Source of the DNA: Bacteroidales bacterium UBA4788
GTDB taxonomy: Bacteria; Bacteroidota; Bacteroidia; Bacteroidales; VadinHA17
Direction of reading: 5' to 3'
NCBI GenBank assembly: GCA_002402965.1
Contig: DHGW01000059.1
Location: 2,244-11,574, forward strand
DNA: 9,331 nt
A program made the translations under genes and the position numbers. Shown one piece after another: positions 1 to 6,098 of the stretch. Below the pieces are notes generated by a model. The model was given only the letters and a program-made list of their open reading frames with translations, had not been told where the DNA came from and did no database searches. How positions within the stretch are numbered: position 1 is the stretch's first letter; each line of letters opens with the position of its first letter.

Positions 1-489
1 AACGAGGAAAAATGGATCGCATGCGTCGGTCTGAAGGACGGTGTACCATACGAGATTTTCACCGGTCTTCAGGATGATGAGATGTTCCCCATCCCCAAAA
101 GCATTATCAAGGGCAAGATAATCAAGACGAAAGACGATGCGGGGAACAGCAGGTACGACTTCCAGTATACTGACAAGTACGGTTACAAGAACACACTGGG
201 AGGACTCTCCCACATGTTCAAGCCTGAATTCTGGAACTATGCCCGACTTATCTCCGGCGTGCTGCGCTATGGCATGCCTGTCAAGGACGTCGTTGAGCTC
301 GTCTCTTCGATGAAGCTCGACAGCGAGTCGATCAACACCTGGAAGAACGGGGTGGAACGCTCACTCAAGCGTTACATACCCAATGGCACCAAAGCCAAGG
401 GCAAGTGCGAGAACTGCGGTTCAACATCGCTGAACTACCAGGAGGGTTGTCTGATTTGCAGCGACTGCGGCACCTCTAAATGCAGCTGA
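1..489 (+). CDS. nrdJ: Adenosylcobalamin-dependent (class II) ribonucleotide reductase, C-terminal part
   Basis: This is the 3' end of a gene that starts before the window. The frame is open from base 1 and ends at TGA 487-489, giving 162 residues of a protein that is usually much longer. Class II reductases convert ribonucleotides to deoxyribonucleotides using a radical made from coenzyme B12, independent of oxygen. Visible features are a segment of the type VGLKDGVPYEIFTGL, a region containing YGYKNTLGGLSHMFKPEF, and a six-cysteine tail (CENCG, then CLICSDCG, then a terminal SKCS). That tail resembles the zinc-ribbon and redox-cysteine C-terminus of NrdJ proteins, where terminal cysteines re-reduce the active-site disulfide. 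The catalytic barrel with the active-site cysteines is outside the window, so the class assignment rests on tail similarity. The gene is convergent with trpB and has no apparent functional tie to the his genes. Confidence 0.85.
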   Translation, partial: NEEKWIACVGLKDGVPYEIFTGLQDDEMFPIPKSIIKGKIIKTKDDAGNSRYDFQYTDKYGYKNTLGGLSHMFKPEFWNYARLISGVLRYGMPVKDVVELVSSMKLDSESINTWKNGVERSLKRYIPNGTKAKGKCENCGSTSLNYQEGCLICSDCGTSKCS

Positions 490-514
490 GCATTTAATAA
501 ACTCCATATCCAGC

Positions 515-549
515 AAAATGGAGATGAGGCTCGGCCTCATCTCCATTTT
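515..549. terminator. Two-way intrinsic terminator between convergent nrdJ and trpB
   Basis: A perfect 16-bp inverted repeat, AAAATGGAGATGAGGC (515-530) and its complement (534-549), encloses a 3-nt TCG loop. The A4 and T4 ends give a short U-run after the stem on either strand, so it can end both the nrdJ transcript, 25 nt past its stop codon, and the trpB transcript arriving from the other side. No other purpose is apparent. Confidence 0.85.
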
Positions 550-571
550 AGTCTTCAGTCATTAAAAAGTA

Positions 572-625
572 TTTGCGATTTGCGATTTTTGATTAAATCG
601 ACAATCGAAAATCCGAAATCGAAAA
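572..625. repeat. A/T-rich imperfect palindrome built of GATTT/AAATC units
   Basis: The left arm (572-594) and right arm (603-625) match as inverted repeats at 19 of 23 positions around an 8-nt loop. Each arm is itself a run of near-heptamers: GATTTGC-type units on the left and AATCGAA-type units on the right. It lies 16 nt past the trpB stop codon and 22 nt from the terminator hairpin. It could be a dispersed intergenic palindrome or a secondary transcript-end structure for trpB. No reading frame is evident. Confidence 0.5.
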
Positions 626-641
626 TTCATCAGTCCTGCCT

Positions 642-2006
642 TTAGAAGGTCGGGACAGCTGAGTTTACAAGTGACTGATTGATCTCCTCTGTGGTGGCCT
701 CATGGTCAGGCAGGTTACCTTCGAAGTACTTCTCATAGGCCGTGATGTCGAAATGACCATGGCCGCTGAGGTTGAAGAGGATAGTCTTTGACACTCCCTC
801 CAGGTCGGCCCTCCTTGCCTCATCGAGTGCGCCGGCGATGGCGTAGGATGACTCGGGAGCCGGGAGAATCCCTTCCGACCTTGCGAATAGAATGGCTGCC
901 TCGAAACACTCACGCTGGAACTTGGCCTTCGCTTCTACGAATCCGTCCTTCCTGAGCTGGCTCACAAGCACGCCGGCACCGTGATAGCGCAGCCCGCCGG
1001 CATGAATCTTGTCCGGGATGAAGTTGTGACCGAGAGTATACATGGGCAGAAGAGGAGTCATGCCCGACTGGTCGCCAAAGTCATATGTGAATTTCCCTTT
1101 TGTAAGCTTGGGGCATGATGCAGGCTCAATGGCCACCAACCGTGTCTTTTTGCCGTTGACGAAGTTCTCCCTTAGGAAGGGGAATGATATCCCGGAGAAG
1201 TTGGATCCTCCTCCAAAACACCCGATCACAACATCCGGGTAGTCGCCTGCCATCTCCATCTGTATCATCGCCTCCTGACCGATGATTGTCTGGTGAAGAA
1301 TGACGTGATTCAGCACGCTGCCCAGTGCATATTTAGTATACGGATCCTGTGCCGCTATCTCCATCGCTTCGGAGATGGCGATTCCAAGGCTGCCGGGTGA
1401 ATCGGGATCGGCCTCGAGCACACTCCTGCCTGCAGCTGTCATGGTGCTTGGCGAGGGCACCACCCTGGCATTGTATGTATTCATCATCAGTTTGCGCCCG
1501 GGCTTCTGGTTATAGCTGACCCTGACCATAAAGACAAGCAGATCCAGGCCGAAGTGGTTGCATGCGAAACTCATGGCGCTGCCCCACTGGCCGGCGCCTG
1601 TCTCCGTGGTGATGCGCCTTACACCCTCCATCTTGTTGTAGTAGGCCTGGGGAATGGCAGTGTTGGCCTTGTGTGAACCTGAATAATTGCCACCCTCGTA
1701 CTTGTAATAGATCTTGCTCTTTGTGCCGAGTGCCTTCTCCAGGTTACGCGCCCTGTAGAGGGGAGATGGACGGAATGTCCGGTAGAGATCGAGCACCTCA
1801 TCGGGGATGTCAATGTATCTCTCCGTCGATACTTCCTGCTTAATAAGCTCCATAGGGAAAATGACCGAGAGGTCCTCCGGGCCGACCGGCTTGCCTGTGG
1901 CCGGATTGAGCGGCGGCAGGGGTTTGTTTGGCATGTCTGCCATGATGTTATACCATTGGCGGGGCATTTCGTTTTCAGACAGCAGAATTTTTGTAATCTT
2001 TTCCAT
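642..2006 (-). CDS. trpB: TrpB2-type tryptophan synthase beta chain (PLP-dependent)
   Basis: This is a cytosolic PLP enzyme of the tryptophan synthase beta family that condenses indole with an activated serine to give tryptophan. At 454 residues, with an N-terminal extension (about 1-80) not found in the roughly 400-residue TrpB1 of trpAB operons, it fits the TrpB2 (TrpB-related) subfamily. The PLP lysine is K113 in GSHKANTA. The catalytic glutamate is E135 in ETGAGQWG, and the phosphate-binding loop is GGGSN 265-269. Other conserved segments are HAGGLRYHG (335-343), SEGILPAPES (377-386) and SGHGHFD (414-420). The ATG start follows an A-rich stretch without a Shine-Dalgarno. No trpA is adjacent, so it would work alone or with a distant partner. 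At least one archaeal TrpB2 is known to prefer O-phosphoserine to serine, but the preference here cannot be read from sequence. A Trp-codon leader and terminator just upstream suggest attenuation control by tryptophan. Confidence 0.92.
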   Translation of the reverse strand: MEKITKILLSENEMPRQWYNIMADMPNKPLPPLNPATGKPVGPEDLSVIFPMELIKQEVSTERYIDIPDEVLDLYRTFRPSPLYRARNLEKALGTKSKIYYKYEGGNYSGSHKANTAIPQAYYNKMEGVRRITTETGAGQWGSAMSFACNHFGLDLLVFMVRVSYNQKPGRKLMMNTYNARVVPSPSTMTAAGRSVLEADPDSPGSLGIAISEAMEIAAQDPYTKYALGSVLNHVILHQTIIGQEAMIQMEMAGDYPDVVIGCFGGGSNFSGISFPFLRENFVNGKKTRLVAIEPASCPKLTKGKFTYDFGDQSGMTPLLPMYTLGHNFIPDKIHAGGLRYHGAGVLVSQLRKDGFVEAKAKFQRECFEAAILFARSEGILPAPESSYAIAGALDEARRADLEGVSKTILFNLSGHGHFDITAYEKYFEGNLPDHEATTEEINQSLVNSAVPTF

Positions 2007-2032
2007 TTTTATTATTGTTTAACAGGGTTTAT

Positions 2033-2069
2033 AAAAAAAAGAGGCACGCTGTGATCAGCGTGCCTCTTT
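2033..2069 (-). terminator. Intrinsic terminator: end of his operon and attenuator of trpB
   Basis: A perfect 14-bp stem (2038-2051 with 2056-2069, arm CAGCGTGCCTCTTT) closes a 4-nt loop. Read on the minus strand it is followed by an unbroken U-run, templated by eight A residues at 2033-2040. It lies after hisIE and only 26 nt before the trpB start codon. It is therefore both the natural end of the histidine transcript and segment 3:4 of a leader attenuator. The plus strand has only TTTG after the stem, so the element is directional. Confidence 0.9.
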
Positions 2070-2089
2070 GTATAATTATCCTATACGGG

Positions 2090-2164
2090 TTATATAACGG
2101 CGTGATTCACAGCTTCATTCAATGAGCTACACCAGCGCCAGTTATATACCTTGAATTGTTTCAT
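2090..2164 (-). CDS. trpL: Trp-codon leader peptide upstream of trpB
   Basis: This is a 24-residue reading frame starting MKQFKVYNWRWC and ending NHAVI, then TAA. Codons 9 and 11 are UGG, separated by one Arg codon, on the 5' arm of the leader hairpin where stalling would act. The stop codon is 20 nt before the terminator stem. The peptide itself is expected to be discarded, with translation rate as the sensor. The start is uncertain. An in-frame ATG lies 12 nt upstream (2176-2174), and the frame stays open back to an ATG that overlaps the hisIE stop (2245, 51 residues in all). The 2164 start is preferred because it gives a typical leader length, but no Shine-Dalgarno decides it. Confidence 0.65.
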   Translation of the reverse strand: MKQFKVYNWRWCSSLNEAVNHAVI

Positions 2165-2169
2165 CACTG

Positions 2170-2198
2170 CAAACATAGTGATTATTTTATACCACAAC
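2170..2198 (-). promoter_or_regulatory. Candidate Bacteroidota-type promoter for the trpB leader
   Basis: On the minus strand TATGTTTG (2177-2170) matches the Bacteroidota -7 consensus TAnnTTTG exactly. A weak -33 match, GTTG (2198-2195), lies 17 nt upstream, somewhat closer than usual. Transcription would begin near 2165-2163, at the leader ATG, so the leader could be translated from a transcript with almost no 5' UTR. The -7 element sits in the loop of a 6-bp palindrome (ATCACT 2163-2168, AGTGAT 2177-2182), which may be chance or an operator. Readthrough from the his operon is the alternative source of leader transcript. Confidence 0.4.
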
Positions 2199-2241
2199 TG
2201 CTGAGCGGTGAATTTTTTTTTACGGCTCTGCAGCTTTTGCT

Positions 2242-2838
2242 TCATTTTGTTTTATGTCTCAGTGAAAGCACCTCTTCAATCTCTGACAGTGTCGTTGACC
2301 GGGCCCTGAGAAGTACCAGCAGGTGATAAAGCAGGTCGGCAGCCTCGTTTCTGAACAGATCAATGTTGTCATCTTTCGATTCAATAACAAGTTCAACAGC
2401 CTCTTCACCAACCTTCTGAGCGATTTTATTAATACCCTTTCGAAATAATTTGTTCGTATAAGAATCAGCTGCGTTTTCATTGATCCTCTCACTGATTATC
2501 TTCTCTAGCCTGTACAGAAATCCTTTTGCATCGATGTCGCCGAAGCACGAGGTTGATCCTGTGTGACAGACAGGTCCTGCCTGTTCAACCCTTATCAGCA
2601 GGGCATCATTGTCACAGTCGGGAAGAATCTCCTTCACCGCCAGGAAGTTGCCGGATGTCTCTCCCTTGGTCCACAGTCTCTGCCTGCTGCGGCTGAAGAA
2701 TGTAACCCTTCCTTCGTTTACTGTTTTGCGGTAAGCATCCTCATTCATGTAACCGACCATCAGCACGTGCATTGTGGCGCTGTCCTGTATCACGGCAGGC
2801 ACCAGGCCGTCACCTTTTTCAAAATTGATATTCATCAT
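2242..2838 (-). CDS. hisI: Bifunctional phosphoribosyl-AMP cyclohydrolase / phosphoribosyl-ATP pyrophosphatase
   Basis: This HisIE fusion performs steps 2 and 3 of histidine synthesis: it removes pyrophosphate from PR-ATP and then opens the adenine ring of PR-AMP. Residues about 1-105 are the HisI cyclohydrolase, with the metal motif DCDND (74-78) and the zinc cysteines of CHTGSTSCF (C91, H92, C98). Residues about 107-198 are the HisE pyrophosphatase, an all-alpha MazG-like fold, with KVGEEAVE (142-149) and NEAADLLYH (164-172) supplying acidic metal ligands. The length of 198 is normal for the fusion. It is the last gene of the operon and, unlike most of its neighbours, is separated from hisF by an 88-nt A/T-rich gap. 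The start is ATGATG, so Met-2 (2835) is equally possible. There is no Shine-Dalgarno. Confidence 0.96.
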   Translation of the reverse strand: MMNINFEKGDGLVPAVIQDSATMHVLMVGYMNEDAYRKTVNEGRVTFFSRSRQRLWTKGETSGNFLAVKEILPDCDNDALLIRVEQAGPVCHTGSTSCFGDIDAKGFLYRLEKIISERINENAADSYTNKLFRKGINKIAQKVGEEAVELVIESKDDNIDLFRNEAADLLYHLLVLLRARSTTLSEIEEVLSLRHKTK

Positions 2839-2863
2839 ATAATAATTTATTTTTAATGGTATG

Positions 2864-2930
2864 ATGGAACCTTTATGTAGTTGATTATTATATTATTGTG
2901 TTTATGTATGCAAATACATGGAGGTTTCAT
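2864..2930 (-). other. Structured A/T-rich spacer between hisF and hisIE
   Basis: The 88-nt gap 2839-2926 holds no gene. Segments 2864-2879 and 2915-2930 are inverted repeats matching at 13 of 16 positions, with the hisF stop codon inside the second arm. A perfect 6-bp hairpin, ATGTAT-GCAA-ATACAT (2904-2919), competes with it. On the minus strand TGTATTTG (2918-2911) is one base off the TAnnTTTG promoter element, so a weak internal promoter for hisIE is possible but has no clear -33 partner. The low complexity of the gap makes chance pairing plausible. Confidence 0.3.
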
Positions 2931-3682
2931 AATCTTACGTTTATGTTATTTTTCTGAAGATATCTTTTCAGATCAGGGATAAGTATCTCGCCGAAGTGGA
3001 ATACCGAGGCTGCCAGGGCTGCGCTGCAGGATGTCTCTTCGAAAACCCTCCTGAAATGTTCCATGGTTCCGGCACCTCCTGAGGCAATGACGGGAATATT
3101 TACCCTGTCGCTGATTGCAGATGTAATGTCTGTTGAGAACCCTTCTTTGGTTCCATCACGGTTGAACGAGGTCAGGAGTATCTCACCGGCGCCCCGGCCC
3201 TCAGCCTCACCGGCCCAGTTCAGGGCCCTGATCTTTGTGACCTTTCTGCCGCCGTTGACGCATACAATCCATTCGCCATCAATGAATTGCGCATCAATTG
3301 CAACTACTATGCACTGACTCCCGAAGCTATTGGCAAGCCGGGAAATCAGTTCAGGTTCAAGAACTGCAGCGGTATTGACACTCACTTTATCCGCCCCGGA
3401 ACTGATAAGAACTGATACATCCTCCCTGGTGCTGATCCCGCCTCCGACGGTAAATGGTATGTTTATGGCATTGGCAATCTTCTCAACCAGTGAGGCAAGT
3501 GTTTTTCTTTTCTCATGAGTAGCAGTTATATCAAGGAAGACAAGTTCATCTGCAGCCTGGTCAGCATATGCACGGGCCAGCTCCACAGGGTCTCCGGCAT
3601 CCCTTAGGTTGATGAAGCTTACTCCTTTGACTGTACGTCCGTCCCTTATGTCAAGACACGGTATAATTCTCTTTTTCAGCAT
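2927..3682 (-). CDS. hisF: Imidazole glycerol phosphate synthase, cyclase subunit HisF
   Basis: HisF is the TIM-barrel cyclase that uses ammonia delivered by HisH to convert PRFAR into imidazole glycerol phosphate and AICAR, the latter returning to purine synthesis. The catalytic aspartates are D11 in IPCLDIRDGR and D130 in VVAIDAQ. Phosphate-binding loops are TVGGGI (78-83) and IASGGAGT (199-206). Its 251 residues match the family. The first seven bases (ATGCTGA) overlap the end of hisA, implying translational coupling. Confidence 0.97.
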   Translation of the reverse strand: MLKKRIIPCLDIRDGRTVKGVSFINLRDAGDPVELARAYADQAADELVFLDITATHEKRKTLASLVEKIANAINIPFTVGGGISTREDVSVLISSGADKVSVNTAAVLEPELISRLANSFGSQCIVVAIDAQFIDGEWIVCVNGGRKVTKIRALNWAGEAEGRGAGEILLTSFNRDGTKEGFSTDITSAISDRVNIPVIASGGAGTMEHFRRVFEETSCSAALAASVFHFGEILIPDLKRYLQKNNINVRL

Positions 3683-4389
3683 AACCCGGCCAGTTCTTTA
3701 AGTGATATTTTACCTTCATAAATTGCCTTGCCTATGATAGCTGCCTCGCATCCTGTTTCCTGCAGGACCAATATGTCTTCCAATGTTGTGATGCCGCCGC
3801 CTGCAATCAGGGAGAGGCCTTCAATCTGCACGATCTCTTTATAAATGTCAACGGATGGTCCGTCGAGCATCCCGTCCTTTTCAATGTCAGTGCACATGGC
3901 GTACATAACTCCTTCCGACCTGTATTGACGGAGGAAGGTCATAATATCAGTTTCAGATCCGGAAAGCCATCCGCCGGCAGCCACATGTCTCTGCCTGAAG
4001 TCAGCTCCGAGGATAATCCTTTCGGGACCGTAATCAGCCAGCCACTTAAGGAAAAGGCCTGGTTGCATAACGGCCATGCTTCCACATGTAACCTGTGAGG
4101 CACCGCAACGGAAAGCAGTGCGCAGATCATCATCGGTTCTTATGCCACCGCTGAAGTCCACCTTCAGTCCGGTCTTTTCTGTAATAGCCTCAAGTACACT
4201 CTGATTCCTGACTTTTCCTTCCCGGGCCCCGTCAAGATCAACAAGGTGGAGGTACTTGATTCCGTGCGCCTCCAGCTCCCTGGCCACGTCAACCGGTTTC
4301 CGGCCGTAGCGGGTTTTCCTTGAATAGTCGCCCTGCATCAGTCTTACGCATTCGCCGTCAATAATGTCTATGGCAGGAATAATTCTCAT
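3676..4389 (-). CDS. hisA: ProFAR isomerase HisA
   Basis: HisA is a TIM-barrel enzyme that isomerises ProFAR to PRFAR by an Amadori rearrangement, directly ahead of HisHF. The general acid/base pair is D8 (IPAIDIIDGECVRL) and D130 (LGADFR). T167 in CTDIEKDGML matches the third active-site residue of the family. Phosphate loops are FSGGIRT (79-85) and IAGGGI (195-200). Its 237 residues are normal. It shares ATGA with the hisH stop and overlaps hisF by 7 nt, in keeping with HisH, HisA and HisF being made from adjacent cistrons. Confidence 0.97.
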   Translation of the reverse strand: MRIIPAIDIIDGECVRLMQGDYSRKTRYGRKPVDVARELEAHGIKYLHLVDLDGAREGKVRNQSVLEAITEKTGLKVDFSGGIRTDDDLRTAFRCGASQVTCGSMAVMQPGLFLKWLADYGPERIILGADFRQRHVAAGGWLSGSETDIMTFLRQYRSEGVMYAMCTDIEKDGMLDGPSVDIYKEIVQIEGLSLIAGGGITTLEDILVLQETGCEAAIIGKAIYEGKISLKELAGLC

Positions 4390-4967
4390 AATGAAAGAAA
4401 GTTTTCAAGTATGCGGGCTCCTGTCCCGGCTGATTTCTCAGGATGGAACTGGGTGGCAAAGAAATTGTCTCTGCGCATTGCCGCAGAGAATTGTACATTA
4501 TAGTCACATACGGCGGTGGTGAAGCCATTCACTCCGGTATAATAGCTGTGGACGTAATAGAGATCATCACTTTTCATAATCCCCTTCAGCAACGGATCAT
4601 CATCCAGAGAGACAAAATCATTCCATCCCATATGCGGCACCTTTGCTCCGGCAGGGAATCTTCTGACTGTGGTATCAAAAATGCCCAGGCATTCGGTGTT
4701 GCCCTCTTCGGAATATTCGCACATGAGCTGAAGACCAAGGCAGATACCGAGAACCGGTTGTTTCAGAGATACAATCACCCTGTCAAGGCCTCTTTCCTTC
4801 AGGTGTTCCATTGCTGACCCCGCCTCACCCACACCCGGTATGATTATCTTCTCCGCCATGCTGATTACATCGGGGTCGTCAGTGATGACCGCATCATGTC
4901 CGAGTCTCTGCAGTGCAATCCGCACTGACATAATGTTTCCGGAGTTATATTTAAGCATCGCTATCAT
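4386..4967 (-). CDS. hisH: Imidazole glycerol phosphate synthase, glutaminase subunit HisH
   Basis: HisH is a class I glutamine amidotransferase that hydrolyses glutamine and channels ammonia into the HisF barrel. The catalytic triad is visible: C76 in LGICLGLQ, and H175 and E177 in QFHPEKS. The oxyanion-side PGVG motif is at 44-47. Its 193 residues are typical. The start ATG overlaps the hisB stop as ATGA, which supports this start over the in-frame Met-4. Its stop overlaps the hisA start in the same way. Confidence 0.97.
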   Translation of the reverse strand: MIAMLKYNSGNIMSVRIALQRLGHDAVITDDPDVISMAEKIIIPGVGEAGSAMEHLKERGLDRVIVSLKQPVLGICLGLQLMCEYSEEGNTECLGIFDTTVRRFPAGAKVPHMGWNDFVSLDDDPLLKGIMKSDDLYYVHSYYTGVNGFTTAVCDYNVQFSAAMRRDNFFATQFHPEKSAGTGARILENFLSL

Positions 4968-6052
4968 AGCTGTCCCTTTGTCGATGGAAGAATGCCGCTG
5001 TCTGTTGATGCAACAGCCATCCTGACGGCCCTGGCAAAAGCCTTGAAGACGGCCTCGGTCATATGGTGCTCATTCTCGCCGGCAGCATGAATGTGGATGT
5101 TGCATTTTGCGTTGTCACAGAATGATCTGAAGAAGTGGGAGAACATTTCCGACGGTATGGTTCCGATCCTTTCTGTCCTGTAGGCTACATCCCATGTCAG
5201 CCATGGCCTCCCGCCAAAGTCGAGTGTCACCTGTGCAAGCGAGTCATCCATTGGGAGGGTGAAGCCGTACCGGCCGATGCCTTTCTTGCTTCCAAGTGCA
5301 ATGTTAAAGGCCTCCCCGAGGACTATAGCCACATCTTCAACAAGATGATGTTCATCAACTCCCAGATCTCCGGTTGCATTCAGGCTGATATCGATACCTC
5401 CGTGCCGTGCCAGCTGGTCAATCATATGATCAAGGAAGCCTATGCCGGTGGAGATGTTGCTCTTTCCTATGCCGTCGAGGATTATCTCCGCCTCAATCAT
5501 TGTCTCGCTGGTCTTTCTGGTTACTGCTGCTCTTCTCGGAATCTTTTTCAGAAACCGGCGTATCTCTTCCCAGTCTGTAGTGCAGAGCGAAGCCTCACTG
5601 TTTTTTCCATTGCTGAAGCAGATTGACCGGCACCCCAGGTTACGGGCTAGTTCAATGTCTGTCAGACGGTCGCCGATGACGTAGGATGATCCGAGGTCAA
5701 CTCCCTGTGCGAGGTACTGCGTCAGCATAGCCGTTCCCGGCTTACGGTCAGGAGAGTTATCTCTTTCGAAGGAGCGGTCAATGAACTGTGCTGCGAATTT
5801 CACTCCTTCGCCCTCGAGGATGGAGAGCATCTTATTATGCGGAGCAAAAAAATCTTCTTCAGGAAATGCTGGTGTGCCAAGCCCGTCCTGGTTTGTCGCC
5901 ATGACGAGTTCATAATCCGTTTCACGGGCAATGGCTGAAAGCGCAGTGATGACCCCCGGCATGAATTCAAGCTTTTCCAGGCTGTCAACCTGCTCATCGA
6001 CCGGTTCTTTCAGTATGGTGCCATCCCTGTCAATAAACAATACCTTTTTCAT
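4964..6052 (-). CDS. hisB: Bifunctional histidinol-phosphatase / imidazoleglycerol-phosphate dehydratase
   Basis: Two enzymes are fused. Residues about 1-165 are a HAD-family histidinol-phosphatase (step 8), with nucleophile and acid D8 and D10 in FIDRDGT, TNQDG at 53-57, K104 in DRKPG, and GDRLTD (127-132) for Mg. Residues about 178-362 are the manganese-dependent IGP dehydratase (step 6), with FLDHM (206-210), DEHHLVED (233-240) and ENEHHMTEAVFKAF (326-339). The length of 362 matches the enteric HisB fusion. The phosphatase half lacks the Cys/His zinc loop of E. coli HisB: the equivalent stretch FIDRSFERDNSPDRKPG has neither Cys nor His. It follows hisC after a 46-nt gap that shows nothing else, and has no Shine-Dalgarno. 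It overlaps hisH by 4 nt. Confidence 0.96.
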   Translation of the reverse strand: MKKVLFIDRDGTILKEPVDEQVDSLEKLEFMPGVITALSAIARETDYELVMATNQDGLGTPAFPEEDFFAPHNKMLSILEGEGVKFAAQFIDRSFERDNSPDRKPGTAMLTQYLAQGVDLGSSYVIGDRLTDIELARNLGCRSICFSNGKNSEASLCTTDWEEIRRFLKKIPRRAAVTRKTSETMIEAEIILDGIGKSNISTGIGFLDHMIDQLARHGGIDISLNATGDLGVDEHHLVEDVAIVLGEAFNIALGSKKGIGRYGFTLPMDDSLAQVTLDFGGRPWLTWDVAYRTERIGTIPSEMFSHFFRSFCDNAKCNIHIHAAGENEHHMTEAVFKAFARAVRMAVASTDSGILPSTKGQL

Positions 6053-6098
6053 ATATGAATTATTTCCATTTTAATTTACATCTGTGATTCAGAGGTCT

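Larger units (their letters stand above)
2033..2164 (-). promoter_or_regulatory. Candidate tryptophan attenuator leader of trpB
   Basis: Three RNA pairings can be drawn on the minus strand. (1:2) GGUAUAUAACUGGCG (2150-2136), which contains the first Trp codon, pairs with CGCCGUUAUAUAACC (2102-2088) with one unpaired base in each arm. A smaller hairpin, AGCUCAU/AUGA(A)GCU (2128-2111), nests inside. (2:3) GCUGUGA-a-UCA (2113-2103) pairs with UGAUCACAGC (2057-2048) over 10 bp with a single bulged A, and GCC (2101-2099) can add 3 bp with GGC (2064-2062). (3:4) is the terminator at 2038-2069. The 2:3 pairing uses the terminator loop and inner stem, so the two are mutually exclusive. A ribosome stalled at the UGG codons would cover strand 1 and free strand 2. 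A ribosome reaching the stop codon (2090-2092) would cover strand 2 and allow termination. The pairings were drawn by eye; no energies or covariation were computed. Confidence 0.75.

Noticed and set aside
571..627. Short regularly spaced units suggesting a CRISPR array
   Set aside because: The units are only about 7 nt long, contiguous and A/T-rich, without spacers.
2089..2148. Direct repeats GTTATATA at 2089-2096 and 2141-2148 flanking a small GC-rich insert, suggestive of a MITE with target duplication
   Set aside because: GTTATATAAC is itself palindromic, so the direct repeat follows from the two arms of the leader stem. The insert carries the Trp codons and antiterminator strand, which fits a regulatory leader better.
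2088..2150. tRNA-like look of the minus-strand stretch GGCGCTGGTGTAGCTCA, resembling a tRNA acceptor and D-arm
   Set aside because: No anticodon stem-loop, T-arm (GTTCGA) or matching acceptor stem follows. The resemblance is explained by the leader hairpin and its coding frame.
2090..2245. 51-residue frame starting at an ATG that overlaps the hisIE stop codon
   Set aside because: It is open and in frame with the leader peptide, so a small protein is possible. However, its upstream half crosses an A9 run and the candidate promoter, and it resembles no family I recognise. The 24-residue leader explains the conserved-looking part.
5135..5626. 163-residue plus-strand open frame
   Set aside because: It is entirely antisense to hisB, whose both catalytic domains are intact. 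It has no family features and is a shadow frame.
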